Shown here: piece by piece, positions 30,001 to 45,000 of the stretch
Numbering within the stretch: the stretch's first letter is position 1
How the letters are laid out: each line of letters opens with the position of its first letter
Source: Hybos culiciformis
Taxonomy: Eukaryota > Arthropoda > Insecta > Diptera > Hybotidae
DNA length: 64,000 nucleotides
Direction: 5' to 3'
NCBI GenBank assembly: GCA_964007475.1
Contig: OZ023274.1
Location: forward strand, 97,783,322 to 97,847,321
Position numbers and translations under genes: made by a program
Notes under the pieces: generated by a model
Database searches by the model: none
What the model saw: the letters and a program-made list of their open reading frames with translations, nothing else
Told to the model about the DNA's origin: nothing

Positions 30001-33000
30001 TAAATTATATTCATTTTTGAACATAGAACGCCTACTTACAAGTTATAGTGAAGTTGTTTATATCCATAACGATCTAGATAGATGATTTACACATATATCA
30101 CAAATACCTATTTATTTGTTTTGCGACAAAATAATTAAATTGAATTTCATTAATTAACAGAAAACATAATAAACGTTTCTTCTCTTATCTTAATTTTTTA
30201 ATTATGATCTTATCAAGGTTTTAAATTTAAATGAACAGTTTACAGAATTTAAAAATTATGGAACAGAACCTCATAAGTAGAGAGCGCGTATTTTCAGTAT
30301 TTTTCGATTTATGACACTTTACTTTTAGGCTACATTCGGAAACAGGAATTAAAATGTTATTTTAATACCGTTAAACCAATACCATTTAGTCGTATACCAT
30401 TGTATACAAATATAATTATTTTCATTAAAATCCAGATAGAAGTCCGAATCATTGGAAACAGTCGCGGTCTAACCATTTTTTTTAAATTATTCTAATCGGT
30501 ATTATGTCTACTCAACACATCAATTTTTATCGTAATCCATAAAACTTTAAATTAAAATTATACATTTTATATGAAAATTATTTAGAACCTTGGTTTAATT
30601 TATTGATTGATGTGCATCAGTTTCCAAACCCATAGTCGTAGAATCTTCATTAAGTATTTGTCTTTCACAGAATTAAAATCGATTAATCCTTACGGACAAA
30701 TGAAAATATATAGTTCTATTTTCCTTTTTTTGATGGAAAACGGGCTAATACCCTTAGGGATCGAAATTCTGTATGTCAAATCTCAAATGATATATTTTTG
30801 AAAATAAACTGGAAATATTGAAGTGTTCAGAGAACTTTACTATTGTTTCAAGGTGTAAAAAGAATAAACACTTTTAGCTTTATCTTTGTGTGACAAAAAA
30901 AAAAATTATCCAAATTTGCAATCAAAGTGCAAAATATGCGAAAATATAAATAATTCGAAAGATAGTGTTTAATTCGTTTTTAAATAGCAACACGCACTCT
31001 AGAAGTAAACAGACAATATATTTAATACTTTAGTTAAGTACATTAGCTTCCAGTCCTTGCTGATTACAGTTATCATATTCCAGTCACCTTATAATTTGAA
31101 CTATAAAACTTTAGGAGCACGAAATTTGGAATTTAGTACAGATTAAATATAATTCTTTCCGTCAATAATCATTCATTTGTACCATGATAAAAAATGTACA
31201 TAAAAAAAAAATGATGTCATTCAGAATTAAGCGCTTCAATAAAAAATTCTTATTTTACTTGTTCGCTTATAGTAGCGATGAAAATAAAAAAAATTTGCAT
31301 ATACTTGGCTTGTCCGATGAACTTAATGCGAATTTTTATCTAGATCTGTTTATTTATTCACATAAAAATACATATGCATTTTCAAAGCCAAATAAATTAT
31401 GTTCATGGTGAATAAAAACACTAGAATTTTATATTACTTTAACAATATTATTCTGAGATTGAAAACAAAAATATTTGCAGCATAATTTTTGTGTATTAAA
31501 CCGTTTTTTAAATTACTTAATAAAAAAAATTGTTTACGCAACATGTGTGAAACAAAAATTCGCGCCAAGATTCGAAAAAGATTAATTTAAATAGAAGCAA
31601 ATCTTCTGAAGTGATGCTACATAAAATTTATCAAAGAATTAAAAAACACAAGTCAGTAATTCTAGTTAAAAGTTGACATGAAAGATTGCGTTGAGAAAAA
31701 AATTAAGAAAATCGTAAATTATTTTGAATTCAAGTATAATTCAGCGTAGATAATTAAGAAATAATTAAAACCTCGAAGTTTTCAATTTTTGCCAAATCTG
31801 CAAAACGATAAAAAATAGATTAGTGTTTACCGGCAACATAAAATTAAAATCTTTTGAAAACTAAAGATTTTCTTATTCACTAATTTATATTTTATATTAC
31901 AAAAGAAATATTGAAAGAATTGAATGATATATAAATTAATAAGAACTTCATTTATACAATTATTATTAATTTATGTGCAAAAAAATCATTTCGTATTCTA
32001 GAATTAATATAACTTACACATAAATTTAGTGATAGTACATAATTCATTACTTACTTAATTTTATGTCTGTTTACAGAATATAGAAGAACATACTTATACA
32101 CATCATTCAATTTAATGCACAAAAAGATAATTTGGTCTACACGTACTTTGTTAAAAACATTTGTATACAAACTTGATGAATTTGTTTTTTTTTTGATTTA
32201 TTTATGCTTATATTAAAAACATATTAAAATAAAAGAAAAAAAAATTGTAACTTTTTCATATTTCAAAAAAAAATTGCATTCCGTCATTCGGAATTTTATT
32301 TTAATTTTTCAGTGATAAAATATTTTCTAAATATTAATTTATTATTCAAGTAAAGTATTTAAAATCTAATTTTAGATATAAAAAATAAAACATACTTAAA
32401 TTTAATATTGCATGAACGGATATTTTTTTGAACACATGAATATCTACCTCGATGATTGCATGATGATCCATGTTGTAAACACATTTGAAATTATTAATTT
32501 GGACGATGATACTGAGGGAAAAACTTATGAAAATGACAGCAAATATTATTTAAAATTTTTAAAACTAACTTGAATTTTATACTTATTATAACTGATGAGA
32601 ATATCTAGAACAAGAATATCCATGACTCTTAATATATTTCATTAAATTATTTAATTTAATTAACTTTACTTTTTTTTCTAAATACCTTACAGTGAATGCT
32701 GCATCCAATCCTTCTGATGCCGATGCTAAAGGACCAGTTTTCTTAAAGGAACCAACTAATCGCATTGATTTTTCAAATTCGACTGGCGCCGAAGTTGAAT
32801 GTATAGCCAACGGTAACCCACCACCAGAAATAATTTGGATTCGAAGTGATGGAACTGCTGTCGGTGATGTTCCTGGCTTAAGACAAGTTTCATCAAATGG
32901 AAAATTAGTTTTTCCACCATTCCGAGCAGAAGATTATCGTCAAGAGGTACATGCACAAGTGTACGCATGTTTAGCACGAAATCAATTAGGATCGATTATT

Positions 33001-36000
33001 TCGAGAGACGTTCACGTTCGAGCAGGTAAGCTAAAATTGTTCTAGAGAATCTTTTATGAGATTCCAAAGCATTGTTTGTGGAAAATGCGATCATTATTAT
33101 TGAAAAATGATTGGAATCTCTTTCAATTACTTATTTCTCAACTTTACAGCTCTTCGTCCCAAAATTATATTTAATTCGAAATTTTTTGTTATTTTTAATT
33201 AACAAATCTGAATCTTATTTAATTTAGTGATAAATCCAAATTTCTTTAGGGATCGGAAATTTTGTAAAAAATCTAAAATAATTAATATTGGAATTCAGAG
33301 CTGTTAAAAAGGATTAAAAAGTATGCAGAACGAGGGGTTAATCGTTTGGAAATTTGGTAGTCAGGTCGAGAACTAGCAATACTTAGACTATTATTTTAAT
33401 TAAACTTAACCTGGTACCGAATTGATAGTACATCCCATAAATTTAATTAAATTTATAAAGTTTCTAAAAAAATAAATTAAAAATTATTAAGTCTGAAAAA
33501 ATGGTTCATGAGAATTTTAGCCTATTATGTATAATTCAAAATTTTTTGTTAGTTGTGGCGCAATACTATGAAGCTGATGTTAATAAGGAGCATGTTATCC
33601 GTGGTAATTCAGCAGTTATAAAATGTTTGATTCCATCTTTTGTTGCTGATTTCGTTGAAGTTGTCTCATGGCATACAGATGAAGATGATAATTTTTTCCC
33701 AGCAACTGAATACGGTTTGTCTTTGTCGTCGAAGATTTTTAAGACAAAATTTCCTAAGGTCCACTCTGATCCTCTTCTTTGAACATACCCCATCATCCTT
33801 TTTTAAATTTGATTGAAAGTGGTTACCCAAAATATTTTAATAAATTACAATGACAAATTCATTATTAATCCTTACGGGGCAAATCCAGTTTTGAATACAG
33901 ATAATATTTCATTATCAAATATAGTTTATATCTTTTTTAAAAGCCACTTTCAATTTATTTTCATTTATTTTATTATTTTTAATTTTTTTTTTTAAATTTT
34001 GTCATAAATCAAATTTTTATAGTTGTCTCACAATTCTATGAAGAAGATATTCATAAGGCGTTTGTTATTCGTGGTAATTCAGCTATTTTAAAATGTGATG
34101 TGCCCTCTTTTGTCGCTGATTTTGTAGAAGTTGTATCATGGCATACCGATGAAAATGAAAGTTTTTATCCTGATGAAAATTCTTATGGTTCGTTTTTAAA
34201 GTCATAAAAGAAATTAAAGTATCTCAATTATAACAAGCATAAATCAATATTTTAACATTATGCGACTAATTACTAAAATGAATAACGTAATAATTTATTT
34301 AACCGAAAGCCTTAAAATTTCAATGATTAAAAATAAAATATAATTTCATAATTATGTAATTCAAAGCTTCTTTTTGGTTTATAGTTTATCCCTTCATCAG
34401 TTATATAAATATATAAATCCTTGCGTTGCCAAGAATGTGAATACTTAGGTAAGGTACACATAATAATGAAAAGTTGTAAAATTAAGTTTCATATAAATGT
34501 TTTAGCCGATTCATTTACTTTTATTTCAATAGATAAGTAATCTTAAGTATTATCGAGTTAGCGTAATCAATATTATACAAATCTTATATTTCTTAACAAA
34601 CAATATAAGAGAACTAAAAATTATTAACATATTTCCTAAACTATTAAATTACTTTGTTAGTTGTTACACAATATTATGACACTGACGTTAACAAAGCTTA
34701 TGTTATACGAGGAAATTCTGCTGTCCTCAAATGTGAAATACCATCTTTCGTTGCCGACTTTGTCGCAGTTATTTCTTGGCATACCGATGTTGATAATGAA
34801 AATTTTTTTCCGGGAACTGAATATGGTTTGTTTAGGATTTTAGATTTTTTTAAATCTCTCCTTTTCCACTATAATCATATCATTTTTTTTATTTTTATTG
34901 AATTAAGTATGTATTATTTTGTTTATTTTTTTTTTTAATTAAAAACCGACAAGGAAGAACTATACGGATTACTAAACCAACCCTCATACGCCCAAAATTC
35001 AAAATAACATTTTTAATTTTTTGCATTTATTTTAGGGTAAATTCGTGATACATGTGAAGGTGTAATAATATTGCAATCACAAGTAAAAATATCTCCACTA
35101 TCGGTCTCATCTACAATTTTAGCTTATTTTTTATCTTTCGTTTCCACGGTAGATATAATATTATAATTATATCATACTTTAATAAGAATAATGTTCTATA
35201 ATTTTTCTCTACTCCAATCTAACAACAATAATTATATTTTCAGAATTTATATTCAAAAAAATAAAAATAAAAACAAATTTCCCACACTGATATATCATGG
35301 TCACAATATAGTGTTTAATATTAGTTAATATTTAATTAAAGATAGTAATTTTCAATACAAATTACTTCGCACCTTCAATAAATATTAATAATATAATAAA
35401 TGTGTCTACTGTGTAAAAAGTTTAAAAAGAAAACTCCTTCGACTTCTTTATTCTATCTATCTACATGGAAATGTATGAACGCTATTTATGTTTCCAATTT
35501 CAATATACATTCATATTATTAAGGTTCGTTAAAAATTATAATTTAATTTTTTTTAAAGAAAATTGTATGTGATTATTTTTATGTAAATTATGAGAAATTA
35601 TTGAAAATCAAAAATAAAAGAAGAAACAAATGAAATATTCAAAAAAAGTTTCTTAACACGATAGCAATTTAAAAAAATTTAAAATAGAATGTTAAAAAAA
35701 AGGACACCCAAAACCAATTATATTTTATTCAACATCATAATTTAAAAAATTTTAATTGGACACATAAAGTAATTACTAAAATTAGAAAATTGTTAAAATG
35801 GATTTTTTCACAAAATTGATGTGGTCTCTGCTGGAGGTTGCTCCTGATAATTACTATCGTAGTAAAAAATTTACTCCTCGTTTTTTTTCTAACACCTAAA
35901 AAAATCGATAAGACATCAGTATCCAAATCACTTCTTTGTTTAAAACTAATTTCATATACATACAAATATTATCTAAATATTTATGTATATATAACTTTAA

Positions 36001-39000
36001 TGTGTCATTTTTTAGAATTTATTTTTCTTATATCCAAAGAAAGAAATAGTACAATTTAAAATTTAACTAAAAAATAATCACAACGGAACTAAACATAATT
36101 TATGGTGTTCCCTTTAGTATTTTTTTTATTTTCTGGACAATAACCCATGAACTTGTAGAGTTATAACAACATAATTGGTTTTATGTAATTTAAAAAAGAA
36201 ATAAAAAATTCATATCATAAAATTTTGACTTTGTTGTAATAAAAGTAAACAAAAAAATAAAACTAATTATGATAATAGTTCTTTGGTGTCTAATGTGTAA
36301 TTAATTTAATTTTTGTTATATGGATAATTTTTTTTTTTTATTTCAAATTTTTACCATCTTTCAAGGTTCGTTGCACTCGCTGACACTTTTATATAAAAAC
36401 ACTATTTTCAGAAAGCCATCAAAGTGGACGAAAAATTTAATTTATCTGCTATGTGTGTTGTACATTCTATACATAATTATTATGTTTTCTGATGTTGGAA
36501 AAATTACTTGAATAGAAAATACAAATTAATTAGATGTCTGAGAAAATTATTCCAACTTGTAATAGGCTATACTTTTTTTTCCATCACTTGACGTAATATT
36601 AAAGTTATAATAATGAGTCTGTTATGTTTCATTATAATATTGAAGATTATTATTTGAAATTCTTAAACAAAAAATCTATTTTAGAACCTTATAATGTGAA
36701 TTATAAAATGATCGGAATACTTAAATAAAATTTCTATCTTTGTAAAAAAAAAAAATAAAACAATCAAAAATATCAAAAATGTTTGAAAAATTCACAAAAA
36801 TGACTTGTAGTTAAGTTTTTTTTACAATCGAATTTAAAATATTCTTTTGATAATGTTACGAGTATACGATAAAGAATGATCCATTAAAGTCTACATATAG
36901 TTCTATTCCAAATATTGAGTTTCATAAAAATTAAATGTGCCCATGTTTTGAAGTTTCATATGAGATTTTTAAGTTTTAGAAACAATTTTATTTTCATAGT
37001 TGTTCAACAATACTATGAGTCCGAAGTAAATAATGAATACGTTATACGTGGAAATTCTGCTGTATTGAAATGCTCAATACCATCTTTTGTAGCCGATTTC
37101 GTTCAAGTTATTTCATGGCATGATGAATCTGATGCTATTTATGCCTCTATTGACAATGATAAAAATGGTTACGGTTAGATAATTTTCATAAAAATTAAAA
37201 AATTTCTTTATTCCTTCCTAATCCAAATCCAATAAAAATGATAATTATAATTATTCGTTTTATTATTTTTTCATTTGAATTTTATTTTGTTAATGAAAAT
37301 ATAATATCGAAAAAGTTTAGAAGTCGTATTTATATATAAATACTTAATTATGATATATGATTGACACGATTGACACACATTATTAGACTTTTGTTATAGT
37401 CTTAAAGGTACAATAACAATGATTATTTTTATTAAAATTTTATCGTAGACAATAATATTATATTATATTTTATATTATGTACATTCTGTTATAGTCGTGA
37501 ATCAATATTATGAAGCGGAAGTAGTATCCGAATATGTCATTAAGGGTAATACAGCGGTTCTTAAATGTACAATACCGTCATTTGTTGCTGATTTTGTTAA
37601 AGTTGAAGCATGGGTTGGTAGTGATGGGACTGAATTTCTACCAACTGAAGAATTTGGTAAAAATAATGCCAATATGTTGTATATAATAAGGAAATTATTG
37701 AAATCTTTAAGATTATCGAATATCCCTTCCCGGAAAAATTTCCAATTATTATTTTAATTAATTTTTTTTTTTAATTTGTTTTGTTATAAAATTTTCATAA
37801 TAGTGGTAAATCAATATTATGGAGCCGATATTTTAATGGAATATGTTATAAAAGGAAATTCTGCTGTATTAAAATGCTCTATACCATCATTTGTTGCAGA
37901 CTTCGTAAAAGTTGAGTCTTGGATAGACGAAGAAGGAACTGAATTAAAACATTCTGATGATTATGGTTCGATTTTTTATTTGAAGAATAATAATTTTAAA
38001 TTCCTCGATTCCAGTCTGATAAAAAACCTAATTATATTTTTTAATTATTTTATGTTTTTTGTGTTTTGTTTTGTTTTGTTTTACAAACGACAAATTAATT
38101 CGAATTTTTTATACAACGCTATTCTCTTTATAATTATACATAATGCAGTAAAATTTTAATTGTATTGTAAATTACCAAACATTATGATTATGTAATAAAA
38201 CATTTTCAAATAATTGTGGTTAATATTCTCTAAAATTTTCTTTGATATTCTTTAAGTGTAATATTTTTCTTCTAGTTGTAAATCAGTTTTATGAAGCTGA
38301 AATAATGACAGAGTATGTTATAAAAGGAAACTCAGCTGTTTTAAAATGTTCAATTCCATCTTTTGTTGCTGATTTCGTTAAAGTTGATTTTTGGATCGAC
38401 GAGGAAGGAACAGAATTGAGACCAACTGATGACTACGGTTTGAATATTTTTTTGTGGCTGATTTAAAAATAATTCTAAGAAAACAACATCCTAGCAATTT
38501 CTTTTATGCACACAGATCCTAATATTTTGTTATTATTTCATTTTTTTGATATTCATATTATTAATTCATTTATCTCATTTGTATATTTTCTTATATTCAC
38601 ACACATTAAGTTGTTTCGCAATTTTACATTACCGAAGCTGAAAATGAATACGTTATAAAAGGTAATTCGGCCGTAATGAAATGTAAAATTCCCTCGTTTG
38701 TAGCTGATTTTGTTAACGTTGAGGCTTGGGTAGACGAGGATGGTGTCGAATTATGGCGTAACGATTCAACTAAAAATTATGGTTAAGTTTACAACGAATC
38801 GATTATTTTTTTTAATCCTGATCCTTTACTAAAACCCTAAAAACTAAAATATTTTTTGATGTTATTTTAAATTTTTTTAAAATTTATTTTGTACTTAGTT
38901 GTAATTCAAACTTACGAAGCTGAAGCTGACAACGAATATGTTATACGTGGTAATTCAGTTGTCATGAAATGTGAAATACCATCTTATGTCGCTGATTTTG

Positions 39001-42000
39001 TATTTGTGGATCTTTGGATGGATTCTGATGGTCGAACATTTTATCCAAACGACGAACACGAAATCGGTATCTCTTTTTTCTTTCCTGTATATTACAAAAA
39101 TTATGCATCTTAATGGGTAGTTTAAATGGAAACGATATATTATATTCCAGTATTGTAGTTTTTTTTTGCATTTCAAAATTGAAGACTGGAATGAAGCTAA
39201 TTTTAAAATTATTTTTAACAAAGAATCTATTATACACTTTTAGTAAAGTTTTTCAATAACTATAAGATTTAATTTTAAATCACAGAAAGAACTTAATGTT
39301 CTAAGATTTTCGTCTGATTAAATAATTTTTAGCATTTTTCTTAACACAAACTTTTCTGTCAAAGCGTAGATCAAGTTTTATTTTTTTATAGGCAAGCTAC
39401 ATTTTAACTTTTTGAGTGCAATTGAAAAAGTAAAATGTTTTGTAGCTTTATAAAACATAAAGAAAATTAAACAATTGTGAAATGCAATAAAATGTTCAGA
39501 ACTTATTATAATTGAATTGAACTTATCCTCATTACATACTTTATATATTGAAAATAAATTCAGATAACTAAAAAAAAATAAATATTTTCCTCTGCCACGT
39601 TCGTCCTTAAAAAAAAAACCTTTTTAATTTTTATATCATATTATTCTTTTAATAATTTTTGAATTGTGCATTTTTTTTTTATGGGATTAAAGTTGTTCAC
39701 CAATTCTATCAAACTCGTGTGATTGATGAATTTGTACTTAAGGGCAATGCCGCAACACTTAAATGTTTGATACCATCTTTTGTTTCCGATTTTATTGAAG
39801 TTGATTCTTGGGTTGATGACGAAGGTGATGAAATTTTCCGAAATGGCGAAGAAATTGGTAACATAAAATCTTGACTCACCGTATTATTGTTGTTGATAAA
39901 AATTTTGTTATTTGATATTATGTTTTTCCTGGTTTTCCACTTGAAATTCCTTATTCTATATATATAGTTTGAAAACAATTAATGGCTCATTAATATTCAG
40001 TAAATTTTTAATTTTTTGTTGGAATTTTTAATTTTTCAGTTGTAAATCAATTTTTTGAGGCACAAGTAACCGACGAGTATGTAATTAAGGGGAACTCTGC
40101 TGTTTTTAAATGTCAAATACCATCATTTGTGGCTGATCATGTTGAAATTTCAGAATGGGTTGATACCGATGGGGGTTATTATTTAAAAAATGCGTCGACT
40201 GGTATTTTATACTAATTTATTTATCTTTTGAATAATTTATTTAATATTCCTCCTGTCATTATCCGAAAAACTCCATTGTTTCTTTTTTTTAAGTTTATTT
40301 TGTCGGACTAGTTTAAAACCGGTCAAATAGAGAGTACAAAGATATTTTCAAAATTTTTAATTAAAATAGAGGCAGTCTTAATTCTATAGTCTACTCAAGA
40401 TATTTTCAGTGATAATCATTTTAAAATTTTTAAATTTAATCCAGCAATTAAGCTCTGTAGGAAAACTTTCAGAAAATGTGTACTTTAGTTTATATATTGT
40501 GCGTTATTTGCTCTTAAATCACCCTTTTATCATTCAACCATAATATACAAATTAAATATCTATGCAGTTTAAAATTGAAATTTTCTTATGTGCCCTCATT
40601 AATATTCAGTAAATTTTTAATTTTCTTTTCGCATTTTCAATTTTTTTAGTTGTAAATCAATTTTTTGAGGCACAAGTATACGACGAATATGTAATTAAAG
40701 GAAACTCAGCTGTCTTCAAATGTCAAATTCCATCGTTTGTAGCCGATCATGTTGAAATTTCGGAGTGGGTTGATACCGACGGGGGTTACTATTTAAAAAA
40801 TGCTTCAACTGGTACTTTTTAATAATTAAACATTTGAATAATTTTTTTTTTTAATTTCCTGTCATTATCCGAAAAACTCCATTCTTTCTTTTTTTTTTAG
40901 TTTATGTTTGTGAAGCTATCTGTTGAGCTTAAAAGCGGTCTCAAATAGGCTAGAGAATAGTGTTATATAAGACATAAAATATAAGAAATTTTTTTATATT
41001 TCTAAATAAATTAGAGGCGGATTTAAATCTGGTCTAATCAAGGTGTTTTCGTTGATAATAATTTGTAAAGTTTTAAACTTTAGCCCAGCAATAAAACTGG
41101 AGAACTTTATAGGAAAAATTTCAAAAAATCTACATTATGTTATTCTATTCATTCGATTGATTACATAAACTATTATATTTATTATAAACAAATTTTATTA
41201 ATACAGAAACTCTAACTCGCCTTTGCCCTTGTGCTACATATTGTGAACTTTTCTCAAACTTTAATTATCATGCTAAATAATTTTGAATTTGAACATTGTC
41301 TTTATTTTATAACATCTCAAAATTCAGTTGTTCCACAAGCCTATACAGTGAATGTTATGGATGAGGCTGTTTTACGTGGCAATACAGCAATTATAAAATG
41401 TCACATACCATCATTTGTAGCTGATTTTGTGATAGTAACATCATGGTTAGAAGATGAATCTAGGGAAATTTTACCGTCGACCAGTAAGGATTTGGACCTA
41501 ATAAATAACGGTACCTTTTAATACAAAAGTCAACGTTATTATACAAAGAAATGTCTTTTTACTTTGATTTTGAACATACACTTAAAAACATTGTTTGTGC
41601 ATAAAAATTTAGACATTGTTCCGGAAGTTTAGCCCTGCAAAACAATTTCGCTTTTTATTGCGATAATGCTTTTTTAATTTCAATTTAAAATAAATGAATT
41701 TTTTTTTTAATTTTTTTTTTTATCGTTTTCAATTAATTTCATTTCTTTCATTTGTTAATTTTTACATTATTTTATTTTCATTTTAATTTTCATTTATATA
41801 TATGTCCATTATCCTGAAAATTTCCTATGATTACTATATTCCATGAGCCTCACGGCTTGCCTTAATCAAACATAATCCTCCTTCATTTTAGTAATTAGTA
41901 TAAAATAAATAAAATTTAAAATAAACTGAATCAATTTTACCTTAAAAGATTAGGAAATACCTAATTGAACCTTAATTTTATTTATTAACGAAAAATTAAA

Positions 42001-45000
42001 TTATAATTTTATTAATAAAAGAAATATTATTATATGATCAAAAAACAAAACTTTAATCAATAAAATTTATTTAAAAAAAATTTAGTTAACTTCTTGCTAA
42101 AAATGTTTTTGCTATATCGATTTGTTCAGTTTGTTTTGAAAATTTTAAATTAAAACATGGTATAACATAGTCAGATATTAGGTTCAATTTAATGTATTCC
42201 AAAAAATATTAATGTTGTTCATTCATTAAAAAAAAAAAATTATTAAAAAAACATTATTTATTAAATATTCGATCAAATGACCTTCAAATAAATTTATGCC
42301 TTATTGAACATCATTAGGTTGTGTAAAATGAAAATTAATAGGTCTATTTAAGTGTACATTTATAAAATCCCATCAAAAATCATTAAAATTTCATGGACAT
42401 ATTGAAATATGATTTTAATATAGTATCATGTTTTAATTTAAGGAAAAAAATATGATTATTTGACAATATTTTAGTTAATATGCATTCGCGGCCTTTAGGA
42501 AGTATATACATACTTAAAGAAAAATTTTCCTTCATAGCTTAAACAATTTGATAATAAAGCTCTCAATAGTTCATATTAAAAGTAAGTTGTCAAGTTTTCA
42601 TAATATATTGTCATTAAAATATTAATATTAATCGTTGAATAAATTTACATTTTTTCAAGAAAATAAGAAAAATCTTGGTAAAATAATTTAAAAAAAAATA
42701 AAAATCGTGCCTAATCAAATTAAAAACAATTAAAAAAATACTTAATAAATAACATAATGGTTTTGGTGATTGACTTTCTACGCAGTAAAAAAAAACTTTC
42801 TCGATTCATAAAATTTGAAAAAATGTAATTTTGTTTTTTTTTATATTTAAAAAAAATATTTTTAAGTCCTTATTTTTTGATTCCTGCTTCAATTCGTTAA
42901 TTAAAGACTTTTTCCCATATTGTTTTACCTTGAATTTTAAAGTTTCACATTTCGCGAATTATTAACTTTTAGACTATCCAATTATTATGTTGTGAATTAA
43001 ATATATATATACCTTAACTTAAAATTAATAAAAATTTAGATATCTATTACGCAAATCAAAACATACCTGAAAGATAAAGAAATTTATCGAATTTTATGAA
43101 ATAAAAAAAACTAAAAATAAGGAAATAAAATTAAATTTTTTAATGCATGTATAGTATGTATAAATTTAAATTCCATAGTAACGAAATTGAAATAAAATAT
43201 TCACAACTCTATTTTAATTTGACAATAATTGAATAAAGTTTTTTTGGTATAAAAACAGCTAAATCAATATGAAACTAGATTTCGTTATTATGGATATTTT
43301 TATTAATTTTTAATTATTTAATATTAATAAATTAAAAATAAAAAGTTTTAATAAAATTTCTTTTATATCTTTTTTTTTTCTTATTTAAAAAAAACATTAG
43401 ATGGTAAATACTTAGTGTTGCCATCTGGTGAGTTACACATCCGTGAAGTTGGACCTGAAGATGGATACAAAAGCTATCAATGTCGTACAAAGCATAGATT
43501 AACTGGTGAAACACGTTTGAGTGCGACAAAAGGACGTTTAGTTATTACAGGTATGATTATTATGGAACAAAATCTTTTTTAAAAAAATTTAATTTTTTTT
43601 TATTTTATTTATAATTAAAATAATGAAATCCAAATGTCAATAATTTTGATTTCAATATTTTTTTATTTTAAACCCAAAATCAAAATAAATATTCTAGAAA
43701 TTTTTCCAACTTATACAATCTTGTCATTTTGTTAAATACTGATCAGTATTTAGCGATATGTGAATTATTTTTAATAATCTTACTTAAGATTTATGTCAAA
43801 ATCTTACTGATATTTCTCAGAGTTTTCATTGATTAAATTCAAGTTCCTTTGGACGAAAAAAAAGGCTTTTTGAATAAGTATTTTCCGTGTCACAAAAATG
43901 TGCTAATTTTATTTTGAATATCTTAATTGACTACATACAATAAAAAATTTAAGAAAATCTAAGAAATTAATATTGATTATTCTTTTTCTTTATTACCTAG
44001 GATATTTATTTTAATTCGGAATTTTTATAATAATTATAATTAAAAATAGTGCAAACAATTCAAATTAAAGATAAACTTAACGAATTTCATAAGACACAGC
44101 TCAATATTTGTCAAAATAATTTCAATAACTCAACAAAAAAAATTTTGTGCAATTAAAAATTAACTATAGACGTATTAGTTATTCATTCCAACTTAAAGCT
44201 GTGAATGCACTTGAATTAATATGTTGAGTTTAAACATAATTAACCCTGTATAAAGGCGAGAGCAAAAATTATTCGACAATAAGTTTTGTTATAAAAAGGC
44301 AATAGAAGAAAACATGAATTCCAAATTTCAAAATTAAATTATTTTCTCTCAAAAAAATATTCTGTAGAAAAGTTAAATGTGATATTTATTACTATTTTAT
44401 TAATTAAATAATTGCGCTATTTTTAATTCTTGAAAATTACAAAAGCATAATGTATTAATTAAACACAACAACACAACACCCAATGAAAATAGAGCAACAA
44501 CACCCAATGAAAATAGAGCCTTAACAGTAGCAATTTCTTTATTAAATTGTAACCTAATTGGGTAACAAATTTCAATTATGGAAAATTATAGTTTAAAATA
44601 TAATGTTTGATAAGTAGCAGATTCACTTTTATTGTCTTCAGATCAAAACACATATATGCATGCTACTTTCAGACAAAAATAGTAAATGAGAATTATATTT
44701 GACAATAAAGTTTTCTATAAATATATAAATCTATTGACGAAATTTTCGATTTATTTAATCATCATTTCGAAAAATGAATTACTTTCATGTCTTATGTACG
44801 ATAGATTATGCTTTTGAAATTCTCTGAATAAATTTTATTATTAATTTTTGGAAGAACAAGCAATTTAATTCCATAAAGGAAATTGGTTTTTCTTTCATAC
44901 AAATGAAAACTGCCTGAATGTTGGGATAGGGTACCCTGTTTAACGCGGATTAAAATTAAAATCATAAAAATTAAATGGCAAAATTGTGCCAACAATAACT

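Larger units (their letters stand above)
39990..41110 (+). repeat. Segmental tandem duplication containing exons 4.11 and 4.12
   Basis: Intronic words before and after the two exons are shared in order: ATTAATATTCAGTAAATTTT upstream (39990 and 40598), CTGTCATTATCCGAAAAACT downstream (40254 and 40859), then GAGGCRG and a CCAGCAATWAA block (40441 and 41089). The unit is therefore about 600 bases and carries exon plus both flanks. Confidence 0.85.

Noticed and set aside
33813..33995. Open frame between exons 4.1 and 4.2 as an extra exon 4
   Set aside because: No IPSFVADF signature, no B-strand Cys context and no suitable splice sites.
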